This document shows, in pieces, positions 17,367 to 25,145 of a stretch of 64,000 bases of DNA; position 1 is the first letter of the stretch, and each line of letters starts with the position of its first letter. Position numbers and translations under genes: made by a program. The notes below the pieces were generated by a model. The model was not told where the DNA came from and ran no database searches. It saw only the letters and a program-made list of their open reading frames with translations. The DNA is taken from NCBI RefSeq assembly GCF_003431975.1, contig NZ_CP027116.1:2356001-2420000 (forward strand), in the 5' to 3' direction. The stretch comes from Bacillus pumilus. GTDB lineage: Bacteria > Bacillota > Bacilli > Bacillales > Bacillaceae.

Positions 17367-17693
17367 GTGAAATATGGAAAGATACTAATCATGCTCAGTA
17401 TACTGTTGATCCCTATGTTACAAGACGCCGCCGGTGCGGATGCGAAAAGTTTCACTACCGCCGGAGATCAATGGGAAACACGGGCAGTGAAAGAAGCAAA
17501 GAAGCGATATCCGCTAACGCAAGTCTTATTTAAACAAAAGGTATGGGACCGTCATCGCGAGAAGGAATCTGTGAAACAATATCATATTACATTAAAAGAC
17601 CATACCAAGGAATTTGGGGTATTTGTCACTATTTCTTATAACCCTTACTCAAACAAGGTCAATAAAGTGATTGTGGTGGAAGAATACAGCTAA
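17367..17693 (+). CDS. yqzG: Small secreted protein YqzG (DUF3889)
   Basis: A 108-residue protein with a cleavable signal peptide (about 1-26, ending AAGADA) and a small alpha/beta domain. The domain (AVKEAKKRYPLTQVLFKQKVWDRH... EFGVFVTISYNP) resembles the DUF3889/PepSY-like small secreted proteins. Function unknown. The start is GTG with AGGTGATGTG upstream. It lies divergent from tapA, so the SinR region may influence both promoters. A terminator follows directly. Confidence 0.8.
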   Translation: MKYGKILIMLSILLIPMLQDAAGADAKSFTTAGDQWETRAVKEAKKRYPLTQVLFKQKVWDRHREKESVKQYHITLKDHTKEFGVFVTISYNPYSNKVNKVIVVEEYS

Positions 17694-17701
17694 AGAGGCA
17701 T

Positions 17702-17728
17702 AAAAAAACCGCCTGTTGGCGGCTTTTT
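17702..17728. terminator. terminator yqzG/yqzE
   Basis: A short GC-rich stem CCGCC-TGTT-GGCGG is flanked by an A-run and a T-run. It lies between the convergent yqzG and yqzE. Confidence 0.78.
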
Positions 17729-17924
17729 ACTTTCGGCGGTTTCGTCGCTGGCGTTTTTTTAACATCATTGAAAATCCAAATGGCAGAACGCCAAATAAAC
17801 GCTGTGAAAATGGCGGTTTCGTTTCCAATTTCTCTTGCTTATGTTCCTTCCGTTCGTCACGTGGTGTATTCATATATTTAATGATTTCCTGCGTCATATA
17901 TTTTACATAGTCATTTGTTTTCAA
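17727..17924 (-). CDS. yqzE: YqzE-like protein
   Basis: A small basic protein (65 residues from the TTG at 17924). The conserved start [28 protein letters not shown] matches the YqzE family found after the comG genes in Bacillus. A short hydrophobic patch ([11 protein letters not shown]) and an Arg-rich end ([10 protein letters not shown]) follow; function unknown. I choose TTG at 17924 because AGAGGTGA sits directly against the ATG two codons upstream but seven bases from the TTG. It lies 60 bp after comGG. Confidence 0.75.
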   Translation of the reverse strand: MKTNDYVKYMTQEIIKYMNTPRDERKEHKQEKLETKPPFSQRLFGVLPFGFSMMLKKRQRRNRRK

Positions 17925-17983
17925 GCACATTCACCTCTTCTTCCTTCAAGTGTTACCAGAAAGAGGATCATTTTATACACTGT

Positions 17984-18367
17984 CTAATCAGGGTTTGCCC
18001 ATTTGATGATTTCTCCGGTCTTCAAATCGAGCTCTAGTTCCCGCTCATCTACTAAACCATCCTTTGTTTCCACGCTGACGAACATGATAACACGCTTTTT
18101 CTTTTGATCACATGTCATCTGCTTCAGCGTCACACGGCCTTCTTCAGTGTCAATATGGGAAAGCTGCTTTGCACACATACGAGGTAATTTACTCACAGCC
18201 TCACTCATCCCCACCCTGAAAAGCTGCTGTTTCTTATAAAAAGAAATCGTCAGCTCTGCACTTCTCAGTTCTTTTTGAAACCCTATTGTCAATGACCCTA
18301 GGATCAATAGAAGAAATAGAATCGCAGCAAGTACATGTGGATAAATAAATCCTCCTTCCCTTTTCAC
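17984..18367 (-). CDS. comGG: Competence pseudopilin ComGG
   Basis: A 127-residue minor pseudopilin of the DNA-uptake pilus. The N-terminus EGGFIYPHVLAAILFLLLILG carries the prepilin G|F junction and transmembrane helix, with FIYP as in B. subtilis ComGG; there is no Glu at +5. The remainder is soluble and outside the membrane. The start is GTG and overlaps the comGF stop by four bases. Last gene of the seven-gene comG operon. Confidence 0.87.
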   Translation of the reverse strand: MKREGGFIYPHVLAAILFLLLILGSLTIGFQKELRSAELTISFYKKQQLFRVGMSEAVSKLPRMCAKQLSHIDTEEGRVTLKQMTCDQKKKRVIMFVSVETKDGLVDERELELDLKTGEIIKWANPD

Positions 18368-18816
18368 GATGTAGGAATCACCCCTTTATATATGAAAAAA
18401 ACGGCTTCATACACCTGACCAGATTCATCTGTGACTTTAAGGATAGCTCTATGCTGATACGTTTTCACGCGAAATTGTTTCACCTTTTGCAATAAAGGAA
18501 GATGGCCTGTTTGATCCATTCGTTTCCGAAGTATATTTTGATATGGCTCAATCGTTACCACCCGTCCTTGATCAGATATATACTCTAACGCTTTTCCTCC
18601 TTTCACCGATCTAACGGCCGTTGCACGACTTAATTCCTCATCTAGCTGTAGGACGGTCTGTTTCCACTCCATTTGTGAAAATCGGTTCATCTCTTCAAAC
18701 GGCTGGGCTTTCTCAGCTGCAGAAAAGATCAGCATACAGCCATAAGAAAGGAGCAGAAAGAGCTGCAATTGCCACAAAGCCTGAACTAGGGTAAAACCAT
18801 GTTTATCGCTTAACAT
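18364..18816 (-). CDS. comGF: Competence protein ComGF
   Basis: A minor pseudopilin-like protein of the comG operon. I place the start near 18816 (MLSDKHGFTLVQALWQ, 150 residues), overlapping comGE by 14 bases, because the frame upstream of this point lies inside comGE and looks non-coding. The hydrophobic N-terminal helix (about 8-28) follows a GFTLVQ junction with Gln where pilins usually have Glu at +5. Residues 40-150 are an exported soluble domain (MEWKQTVLQLDEELSRA, QNILRKRMDQTGHLPLLQKV). The exact start is uncertain. Confidence 0.82.
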   Translation of the reverse strand: MLSDKHGFTLVQALWQLQLFLLLSYGCMLIFSAAEKAQPFEEMNRFSQMEWKQTVLQLDEELSRATAVRSVKGGKALEYISDQGRVVTIEPYQNILRKRMDQTGHLPLLQKVKQFRVKTYQHRAILKVTDESGQVYEAVFFIYKGVIPTS

Positions 18817-19117
18817 GACGAAAGCATATGGTCTTACTTTTTTGTATATTGTATGATATACACCCCTTCTCCTTACTCCAATTGAGTACATATATGACGT
18901 CGCCTCTCTTCTTTTTGACGGAAGGTGTTGTACCATCTATGAACGCTTCATTCATCTGTTCATGCAAAATCTGGTAAGCTTCAAGTTTGGCTCTTACTTC
19001 CTTTTTCCCCATCATGATTTTTTCATAGGCTGGCATGAGCACAAGAGCTGCAAACAGAAAAATATGACAAGCAAACAGTGCTTCAATCGTACTGAATCCC
19101 CTATTGTTTGTGAACAT
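18803..19117 (-). CDS. comGE: Competence pseudopilin ComGE
   Basis: A 104-residue minor pseudopilin. The N-terminus NNRGFSTIEALFACHIFLFAALVLMPA has the prepilin peptidase junction G|F, Glu at +5 and the transmembrane helix. A short soluble domain follows. It overlaps comGD by 17 bases and comGF by about 14, so the minor pilins are tightly coupled. It is expected to be processed by ComC, which is not in this window. Confidence 0.87.
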   Translation of the reverse strand: MFTNNRGFSTIEALFACHIFLFAALVLMPAYEKIMMGKKEVRAKLEAYQILHEQMNEAFIDGTTPSVKKKRGDVIYVLNWSKEKGCISYNIQKSKTICFRHVKR

Positions 19118-19547
19118 GGATTCGCCCGCTCCCTAAATAAATCGTGAGCTTATACGTTTGACTGCCAAATTGAATCATAAGAGACCCGCCGCTACTTGGA
19201 TGGCCGTTTACATTAAAATAGATACCTTTTGGAAATGTAGAAGACTTAATGCTCCCCTTTTGATGCTGAAAAGAAGCTATGATTTCGCCATCTTTTTGAT
19301 CCACCACCCGATAAGATACATGTGGCGGATGGAACTCAACATGTACACGTGTTTTTTTGATCAATGCAGTATAAGCAGCCAATTGAAAATCCTGTTTCAT
19401 GATGTTCACTTGTCTTTTGGCTTCAGCGCTTTCTATTAAATTTGGGATTTTCCCTCCTATAGCCGACAATAGAATTGATAAAACTAGTAAGATCATCAGC
19501 TGTTCAATGAGAGTAAAGCCCTTGTCATGCAAAATCAGTTTACTCAT
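19101..19547 (-). CDS. comGD: Competence pseudopilin ComGD
   Basis: A 148-residue minor pseudopilin. DKGFTLIEQLMILLVLSILLSAIGG gives the class III signal: G|F junction, Glu at +5 and the pilin helix. The C-terminal 115 residues form the exported globular domain. The start overlaps the comGC stop by eight bases. It belongs to the type IV-like pseudopilus that carries DNA across the wall to ComEA. Confidence 0.9.
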   Translation of the reverse strand: MSKLILHDKGFTLIEQLMILLVLSILLSAIGGKIPNLIESAEAKRQVNIMKQDFQLAAYTALIKKTRVHVEFHPPHVSYRVVDQKDGEIIASFQHQKGSIKSSTFPKGIYFNVNGHPSSGGSLMIQFGSQTYKLTIYLGSGRIHVHKQ

Positions 19548-19833
19548 GCTTCACATCACCGTTTTGAATCACAATTGCTTTGCCGTTAGGACATGTTAAC
19601 CCCTTTTTGATATAGCCTTCTTTTTCTAATTCAGCTAAAGATGGTGTCTTTCCATCGTGTTCTAATTCATATGCCATCACCTGTGTACTCACCATTGATT
19701 TGAGCCCTTCACAGCCCTTTGCTTGAATTGTTTGGTGATGACGAGTGATATTCGGTATGGTAATGAGTAAAAGAATGGAAATTACGAGCATCACGATTAA
19801 CATTTCTAACAGAGTAAATCCTTTATCATTCAT
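19540..19833 (-). CDS. comGC: Major competence pseudopilin ComGC
   Basis: A 97-residue major subunit of the competence pseudopilus. The N-terminus MNDKGFTLLEMLIVMLVISILLLI has the canonical prepilin motif with Glu at +5. Two cysteines (GCEGLKS and LTCPNGKA) are placed as in the Bacillus ComGC disulfide pair. Its length equals the family norm. It lies 16 bp after comGB. Confidence 0.94.
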   Translation of the reverse strand: MNDKGFTLLEMLIVMLVISILLLITIPNITRHHQTIQAKGCEGLKSMVSTQVMAYELEHDGKTPSLAELEKEGYIKKGLTCPNGKAIVIQNGDVKHE

Positions 19834-19849
19834 GTCTATTTCCTCCTTC

Positions 19850-20890
19850 TTACACTTGCTCCATTAGTTGATACATTGGTAAGAGAATAGATAAATACAC
19901 GATGAGTATCAAAAGTGCTGTCACACCATAGATAACTGGCTGTAGCCACGAAATCCATTTTTCAATTTTCAGCTCTGCATTTTCTAATAAGAATTGGCTA
20001 TACGTATACATCTCTCTTGCAAGCATCCCACTTGATTCACCATGCTTGATGACAGCTGCAAAATGTTTCTCGAAAAAAGGAGACAAACTTACTTGTTGCA
20101 CCATGCTTTCTCCTTTTCTTAACTCTTCAATCATCTGTTCTGATATTTCTTGAAGAAAGGGTAAGTAGCTTTGCTGTTTAAAAGCTAGCAAGCTTTCGTA
20201 CATCGATAATCCCGCCTGAAGCAGTCCACTTAATTGAAGAGAAAAAAGATACGTATGCATCAGCCGCATTCCTTTATATAAAAAAGGGAGCCTGCTTATC
20301 ACCCTCAATTTCTCAAGCGTAGATTTTTTCCTAAAAAAGATAGCATAGTATCCGGTCAAAGAGATACAAATACAACCGAACAGGAGAAGAGAAGCATGTA
20401 GAAATTGAAAAAGTCCAAACATCCCTTGAATCAGCCATGACATTTGGGTATCCATCGAAGAGTACAAAAGAGAAAATTGAGGAATGATCATTTGCTGAAC
20501 GAGTATGAGTACGACGAAAACCGTAAAGATGAGGAAAACCGGGTAACGTAACATGCGTTTAAACGTGTCTACCTGTTTGATTTTTTTGTCTAAGAAACGT
20601 GCGCTTTGTTCAAGAGCTTGTGCTAGACCGCCATGCTTTTCGGAGAAACATAGGATAGCGATAACTTCCCGTTGAAAATGGAGTCTCTCCAGCACCACAT
20701 AAAATGGCTCCCCTTCGAGCAGCCACTGAATGCCCGGCGTTAATTGCTGTTGCTGCTCTTTTGACAACTGAATATTCACCATCGTCAGCGCCTCAATTAG
20801 TGTATATCCAGCCTGAATCAATTGAGCGAGTTTTGATAAGCATTCAGCTTGTTCTTTTTTAGACCAAGCTTTAGAGGCTCGCTTCTTCAT
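19850..20890 (-). CDS. comGB: Competence pilus assembly membrane protein ComGB
   Basis: A 346-residue polytopic inner-membrane platform protein of the GspF/PilC type. Two T2SS-F domains (about 15-125 and 210-330) are separated and ended by hydrophobic segments at about 113-135, 158-185 and 318-340. Typical helical motifs such as SKLAQLIQAGYTLIEAL and QLSGLLQAGLSMYESL are present. It overlaps comGA by about 20 bases and works with that ATPase. Confidence 0.92.
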   Translation of the reverse strand: MKKRASKAWSKKEQAECLSKLAQLIQAGYTLIEALTMVNIQLSKEQQQQLTPGIQWLLEGEPFYVVLERLHFQREVIAILCFSEKHGGLAQALEQSARFLDKKIKQVDTFKRMLRYPVFLIFTVFVVLILVQQMIIPQFSLLYSSMDTQMSWLIQGMFGLFQFLHASLLLFGCICISLTGYYAIFFRKKSTLEKLRVISRLPFLYKGMRLMHTYLFSLQLSGLLQAGLSMYESLLAFKQQSYLPFLQEISEQMIEELRKGESMVQQVSLSPFFEKHFAAVIKHGESSGMLAREMYTYSQFLLENAELKIEKWISWLQPVIYGVTALLILIVYLSILLPMYQLMEQV

Positions 20891-21941
20891 AAACCCAGCG
20901 ATGATATGTGCTTTTTGATAAATAACCGAGTGCCACTCCTTTACGAATTAATCTTTGCAGTGTTTCATATGACGAGTGAGCATATTCTCCTTTGGCCTCT
21001 TTGATACACTCACCGAGCTCCTTTCCGAAAAGCAGTTCAAATACATTTGTTCGTCTGACCTGGCGGTTTAATTTGCAGTAAAGCTGACAGGCTTCTCCGC
21101 AAAATGGACAGGTGAGCTCGATTAATCGCTGCGCTGCAATCGCAACCATGGTTTGTTCGAGTTCATTCATCGTGACACCAAATTCAAGCATGCGATAAAG
21201 GGCTCCTTTTGCATTTTTTGCATGGAGCGTACTCATCACTAAATGGCCTGTCAGTGCCGCTCTAATTGCCGTTCTGGCCGTTTCGGCATCTCTTATTTCT
21301 CCTAGCACAATCATATCTGGATCATGCCTTAAAATTGCTCTTAATCCTGCGGCATATGTAATGCCGGCTTTTTCATTCACTTGAACCTGTAACACCTCTT
21401 CATTTCTTGTTTCCACAGGATCTTCAAGTGTAATAATATTTCGATTGAAATTCTTTTTTGCAAACTGGATCAATGAATAGAGGGTTGTTGTTTTCCCTGA
21501 ATTTGTTGGTCCGGTAAATAAAATCAGTCCATGCGAATGATTCAAAAATGATAATAACCTAGCGGATGCTTTTGGAAATAACGACAGATGGTTTATTGTC
21601 GGAACATGATTCTGCGGTAAAATTCTAATGACTAAGCTCTCATCATTCACAGTCGGTAAGGTTGACATTCGAATATACACCTGGCCACTTCTTAACATCA
21701 CAGCTAGTGATCCATTTTGTGGTCTTCTTTTTTCCCCAATATCCATAGAAGATAAAAATTTAAAATGAGCAATGAGCCGCTCCCCGCTTTTTTTATCAAT
21801 GATTCGCTGCTGCATTAAATCAGAATCTACGCGGAAAGATACTAAAGCTTCCTTTTCTTTTGGAACAATATGCACATCAGATGCTCTCATGCGGCATGCC
21901 TCTTCTAGTAGTTCTTGTCCCAAATATTCAATTCCATACAA
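20871..21941 (-). CDS. comGA: Competence traffic ATPase ComGA
   Basis: A PilB/GspE-family ATPase powering pseudopilus assembly (356 residues from TTG). It has Walker A GPTNSGKTTT, the Asp box ITLEDPVE, Walker B ILRHDPDMIVLGEIRDAET and the His box LVMSTLHAKNAKGA. A cysteine pair CPFCGEAC follows, as in the family's zinc site. I choose TTG at 21941 (LYGIEYLGQEL) because GAAAGGAG lies eight bases before it and the family starts at this point; the frame to 21995 has no such site. In B. subtilis the operon is ComK-driven. Confidence 0.93.
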   Translation of the reverse strand: MYGIEYLGQELLEEACRMRASDVHIVPKEKEALVSFRVDSDLMQQRIIDKKSGERLIAHFKFLSSMDIGEKRRPQNGSLAVMLRSGQVYIRMSTLPTVNDESLVIRILPQNHVPTINHLSLFPKASARLLSFLNHSHGLILFTGPTNSGKTTTLYSLIQFAKKNFNRNIITLEDPVETRNEEVLQVQVNEKAGITYAAGLRAILRHDPDMIVLGEIRDAETARTAIRAALTGHLVMSTLHAKNAKGALYRMLEFGVTMNELEQTMVAIAAQRLIELTCPFCGEACQLYCKLNRQVRRTNVFELLFGKELGECIKEAKGEYAHSSYETLQRLIRKGVALGYLSKSTYHRWVYEEASL

Positions 21942-22083
21942 GTGATTCACTCCTTTCTCTGACCATATTGTAAGATGGAGAAACCTGTCTGACAAAAGAG
22001 CGTTTTATCATTTTAGCGACGAATGAAGCGAAAAAATCATCAATTCACGATGGGAAATGTGGATTTTTAAAAAAGAGCATATA

Positions 22084-22116
22084 AAAAAACCTGACTTTTA
22101 CAAGTACAGGTTTTTT
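22084..22116 (-). terminator. terminator of rsbRD
   Basis: A stem of about 14 bp (AAAAAACCTG/CAGGTTTTTT plus inner ACTT/AAGT) with a T-run lies right after the rsbRD stop. Confidence 0.88.
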
Positions 22117-22118
22117 GT

Positions 22119-22991
22119 TTATGTCGCTTCTTGCGGCAGCTCTTCAAAAATACGAAATCCTCTTTTTTCTAATGCTTTTGCAAGGCTGTGCTCAGTATTT
22201 ACTTTTGAGAAATCAATGCCTAGCTTCACCACGGTTTGTGCAATTTCCGGACGGATGCCTGAAATAATCGTCTCAATCCCTAGAAGTTTCGCACTATCCA
22301 CTACTTTAAACAACTGATAAGCAACCATCGTGTCAACGATCGGTACGCCAGATATATCAATAAATAAATGTGTTAGACGCAGTCTTGAAGCTTGTTCTAG
22401 CACGGATTCCAGAATGATTTTGGCACGGTACGTATCAATCTCTCCGATCAGCGGTAAAATCCCGATTTCCTTTGATACTGGAATAACAGGGGCACTCAAT
22501 TCCTGAATCATCTCTCTTTGTGCATTTAACTGACTCAGTGTGACGCGATCGTATTCTTCTGATAAGCGCTCAATCATATCATCAAATGTAGAATGAAAAT
22601 GCTGATTCCATCCGCATACATCTTGGAGCGTGACTTCAAGCTCTGTTTCTTGAGTGAATTTCTCAATTCTCGAACAGAAAATTTGACGGAAGATCTTAAA
22701 TTGTCCAATGATTTCATATAAAGGCACCTCGTGAACTGCACGATCACGCGCAATATCAACAGACCACTTTTTCAAATGATTGTCTTCTTTGTCTGATAGC
22801 GTCACAAGCGTTGCTGCAATCGTTTGAATAAACGCTGTGTTCTGCTCCTTCAGCTTATTTTCCGTTTCCTCTGAAGCATGTTTAGAATATAATGAGCCTT
22901 CTTCTGTTCTTGTTTTCAGCCATTCTTCGGTCATGACAGGGGCTTCTTTTAGGATAAATTCATATAATTGCTTTGATTTTTCATTTTTCAT
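22119..22991 (-). CDS. rsbRD: RsbR paralogue RsbRD, stressosome component
   Basis: A 290-residue stressosome protein, cytosolic. Residues 1-150 form the variable globin-like sensory domain and about 172-282 the STAS domain. The STAS core has LIGEIDTYRA with Thr187 and GVPIVDTMVA with Thr221, the two positions that RsbT phosphorylates in RsbRA. It matches YqhA of B. subtilis, which also lies beside comG and mgsR. The yqhB gene found between it and comGA in B. subtilis is absent here. It is monocistronic with a strong terminator. Confidence 0.9.
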   Translation of the reverse strand: MKNEKSKQLYEFILKEAPVMTEEWLKTRTEEGSLYSKHASEETENKLKEQNTAFIQTIAATLVTLSDKEDNHLKKWSVDIARDRAVHEVPLYEIIGQFKIFRQIFCSRIEKFTQETELEVTLQDVCGWNQHFHSTFDDMIERLSEEYDRVTLSQLNAQREMIQELSAPVIPVSKEIGILPLIGEIDTYRAKIILESVLEQASRLRLTHLFIDISGVPIVDTMVAYQLFKVVDSAKLLGIETIISGIRPEIAQTVVKLGIDFSKVNTEHSLAKALEKRGFRIFEELPQEAT

Positions 22992-23089
22992 TTACTTCTT
23001 CCGCTCCTTTTTCACTTAAAACTAGTGACATACAACTTTTATGTATAGATGACCGCAGATGGTGAACAATATCATTACACGTTTGATAT

Positions 23090-23160
23090 TGGGCTATAGC
23101 CAAGTGGTAAGGCAATGGACTTTGACTCCGTGATCGTTGGTTCGAACCCAGCTAGCCCAG
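23090..23160 (+). tRNA. tRNA-Gln (anticodon TTG)
   Basis: The acceptor stem is TGGGCTA (23090-23096) paired with TAGCCCA (23153-23159), with discriminator G at 23160. The anticodon loop is CTTTGAC with anticodon TTG (Gln), and the T-loop TTCGAAC is present. CCA is not encoded. It is a single, isolated tRNA gene. Confidence 0.97.
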
Positions 23161-23173
23161 TTCAGCACAAAAA

Positions 23174-23214
23174 CGAAGACGGCTGAAGCATGTTTCAGCT
23201 GATCTTCGTTTTTT
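23174..23214. terminator. terminator of tRNA-Gln and mgsR
   Basis: An interrupted stem, ACGAAGA with TCTTCGT and CGGCTGAA with TTTCAGCT, is followed by a T-run. It lies between the tRNA and the convergent mgsR. Confidence 0.82.
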
Positions 23215-23215
23215 A

Positions 23216-23596
23216 TTAGGAAACTGATTGATGAATTGCTTTCTTTTTTGATATTTTCATGAGTTCTCCAGGATTATACCCAACCACTAATTTATTTCCA
23301 TCAATGATGATTGGTCTTCGGAGCAGTTTTGGTTTTTCAATGAGTAGCTGCAAGACCTCGTTTACTTTTAAATCATTAATATTTAAATTTAAGCTTTTAA
23401 AAGCTTGGCTTCGTGTGGCTAAAATTTCATCCATTCCCTCTGTTGTTAAGGACAGTATCTTTTTTAATTCATCTAGGGTTGGCGTTTCTCTAAAAAGGTG
23501 ACGCTCTTTAAAATCAATTTGATTCGCCTTTAACCAATGTTTAGTTTTGCGGCAAGACGTGCAGCTCGGGTATGAATAAAAAGTAATGTCACTCAT
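23216..23596 (-). CDS. mgsR: Stress regulator MgsR (Spx/ArsC family)
   Basis: A 126-residue Spx-like regulator with the ArsC thioredoxin-related fold. The redox CxxC is in YPSCTSCRKTKHWL (about 9-22), and the RNA-polymerase-binding face (KPKLLRRPIII) is as in Spx. In B. subtilis MgsR (YqgZ) controls a sigma-B subregulon. The start has AAGGAGGAACACTA before ATG. It sits next to the stressosome gene rsbRD, which fits a stress-response neighbourhood. Confidence 0.9.
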   Translation of the reverse strand: MSDITFYSYPSCTSCRKTKHWLKANQIDFKERHLFRETPTLDELKKILSLTTEGMDEILATRSQAFKSLNLNINDLKVNEVLQLLIEKPKLLRRPIIIDGNKLVVGYNPGELMKISKKKAIHQSVS

Positions 23597-23734
23597 TAGT
23601 GTTCCTCCTTAGGTCGTTAACCTTTTCTCTTATGGAGTAAGTACCCTCATGTTTTTCGGCATAAACACGATTTGATCACTTTTTCAAAAAAATTTTTTCT
23701 TTTTGCAAAATAAATGTTCACACGTTGTCAAAAA

Positions 23735-23772
23735 TGTAAATGTTTACATAACGAGTGGTGATCGGCTATAAT
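23735..23772 (+). promoter_or_regulatory. yqgY promoter with overlapping inverted repeat
   Basis: TTTACA (23743-23748) and TATAAT (23767-23772) are spaced 18 bp. The inverted repeat TGTAAATGTTTACA (23735-23748) covers the -35 and differs from a catabolite-response (cre) consensus mainly in its central CG. Confidence 0.6.
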
Positions 23773-23807
23773 ATGAATCAAAGGGGTTTTTAAGGGGAGG
23801 GAAAGAA

Positions 23808-24050
23808 ATGAATCGCATGTTCCGCGTGCTTGGCTTTTGGACGGGTATTTTTGCTGTCATGTTCTATTTAGGGCATATGAAAGATGCATCGCTGCTGTTC
23901 TTCGGTCAAACCGTTCTTTTTGTATTTTTATCCTACTTGAATTTATCCGAAAGAATGTATATTTACATTTTCGGAGCGTACTTGACGATTTTCTTTGCCG
24001 GATTTACATATTATTCGATCTTCATCATGGTTCCCGGTACCGGTCATTAA
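23808..24050 (+). CDS. yqgY: Small membrane protein YqgY (DUF2626)
   Basis: An 80-residue protein consisting almost wholly of three hydrophobic helices (about 6-22, 27-45 and 50-74). It matches the DUF2626/YqgY family of Bacillus by position and size; function unknown. The start is ATG with GGGGAGGGAAAG before it. A single-gene unit with its own promoter and a strong terminator. Confidence 0.83.
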   Translation: MNRMFRVLGFWTGIFAVMFYLGHMKDASLLFFGQTVLFVFLSYLNLSERMYIYIFGAYLTIFFAGFTYYSIFIMVPGTGH

Positions 24051-24053
24051 TTG

Positions 24054-24087
24054 AAAAAAGCATCTCTAATTATAGAGATGCTTTTTT
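24054..24087. terminator. bidirectional terminator yqgY/yqgX
   Basis: AAAAAAGCATCTCTA pairs with TAGAGATGCTTTTTT around a four-base loop. It serves the convergent yqgY and yqgX. Confidence 0.92.
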
Positions 24088-24098
24088 CATACCTTCGT

Positions 24099-24737
24099 TT
24101 AAAGAGAGAAACCATTGATAAACGGATTTTGCTCCTGCTCTGTGAGCACAGTGGTTTCCCCGCCATGTCCGCTTAACACAAGAGTTGATTCTGGCAATGT
24201 CAACAATTTGTTATGAATCGACTGAAGCAGCACTTCCTGACTGCCCCCTACTAAATCTGTTCTCCCGATGCCGCCTTCGAATAACGTATCACCAGAAATC
24301 ACAAATCCTTCTTCCGCCGAATAGTAAGACACACTGCCTGGTGAGTGCCCAGGAGTATGGAGCATCTCTAAGGTAAACGATCCAATCTGAAGAGTTCCTT
24401 CTGACGTAATTAATTTTTCTGCTTCTTTGACCGTAATTCCATTCCCAATCAATCGAGCTGAACCGTTTAATTCAGCGTTCGTGAGCCATTCTTTTTCATT
24501 CTCGTGTACATAGAGCGGCACTCCCCACTCTTGGCGAACCTCATCTGCCGCACCAATATGATCAAAATGAGCGTGTGTCAGTAAGACAGCAAGCGGTGTG
24601 AGCTGTTTTTCTTTTACATAGGAAATTAGCTTTTGTGCTTCACCGCCTGGATCAAAAATTAAACACTCTCCGTGCTCATTTTTCCAAATATACGCATTCG
24701 CTTGTACATAGCCTAGTGGCATTCTTCTCCAATTCAT
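24099..24737 (-). CDS. yqgX: Metallo-beta-lactamase-fold hydrolase YqgX
   Basis: A 212-residue MBL-fold enzyme of the glyoxalase II-like group, cytosolic. The metal motif is THAHFDHIGA (HxHxDH), followed by LHTPGHSPGS, SGDTLFEGGIGRTD and the final SGHG. Hydroxyacylglutathione or bacillithiol thioester hydrolysis is suggested by family; B. subtilis YqgX is usually named a glyoxalase-type enzyme. I start at the ATG at 24737 (MNWRRMPLG), with AGGTG upstream; earlier GTG and ATG codons are too close to it. Confidence 0.85.
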   Translation of the reverse strand: MNWRRMPLGYVQANAYIWKNEHGECLIFDPGGEAQKLISYVKEKQLTPLAVLLTHAHFDHIGAADEVRQEWGVPLYVHENEKEWLTNAELNGSARLIGNGITVKEAEKLITSEGTLQIGSFTLEMLHTPGHSPGSVSYYSAEEGFVISGDTLFEGGIGRTDLVGGSQEVLLQSIHNKLLTLPESTLVLSGHGGETTVLTEQEQNPFINGFSL

Positions 24738-24894
24738 TTTCATCACCTACTTTATTCATTCTTTTTTATTATGAAGGCAATACAATAAAAATTCAAACAA
24801 TCGTCAACAGGAATCCACTCGACAAGCTTTATGAAAACGGTTAAAATGAAAAGAAAGGAAATCAAGGGGATTGATGACAAAGGAGGACTTTCAC

Positions 24895-25068
24895 ATGATG
24901 CTCGTCATTATTTTTGGTCTAGTCACGATTTTAGCTGTACTCGGGATTTATCGCTCACTTAAAAAAGTAAACGTACTGGCCATCGCATTTGCCGGCGCTA
25001 CCTTTTTGGTATTTGGGTGGTTTACTGTCATGACCATCATCTATAGCGGTTATCCAACTGCACATTAA
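24895..25068 (+). CDS. yqgW: Small membrane protein YqgW (DUF2759)
   Basis: A 57-residue protein made of two transmembrane helices (about 2-18 and 26-46) with a short turn, SLKKVN. It matches the DUF2759/YqgW family by position and layout; function unknown. The ATG at 24895 has AAAGGAGGA eight bases upstream, a very strong site. Confidence 0.78.
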   Translation: MMLVIIFGLVTILAVLGIYRSLKKVNVLAIAFAGATFLVFGWFTVMTIIYSGYPTAH

Positions 25069-25090
25069 AAGCCTGCTAATAGCAGGCTTT
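25068..25090 (+). terminator. terminator of yqgW
   Basis: AAAGCCTGCT-AAT-AGCAGGCTTT begins at the yqgW stop. A second stem (25107-25131, GGCTAAAA/TTTTAGCC) with a T-run follows. Confidence 0.8.
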
Positions 25091-25106
25091 CAGATTGTTG
25101 ACAAAG

Positions 25107-25145
25107 GGCTAAAATGATCTTGATTTTAGCCTTTTGTCTTTTTTA
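25107..25145. terminator. second stem-loop between yqgW and yqgV
   Basis: GGCTAAAA (25107-25114) pairs with TTTTAGCC (25124-25131) and is followed by a T-rich tail. It probably adds to termination between the convergent genes. Confidence 0.6.

Noticed and set aside
18816..18936. 40 extra codons at the 5' end of comGF
   Set aside because: They overlap comGE in another frame and precede the pilin-like helix, which should be near the N-terminus.
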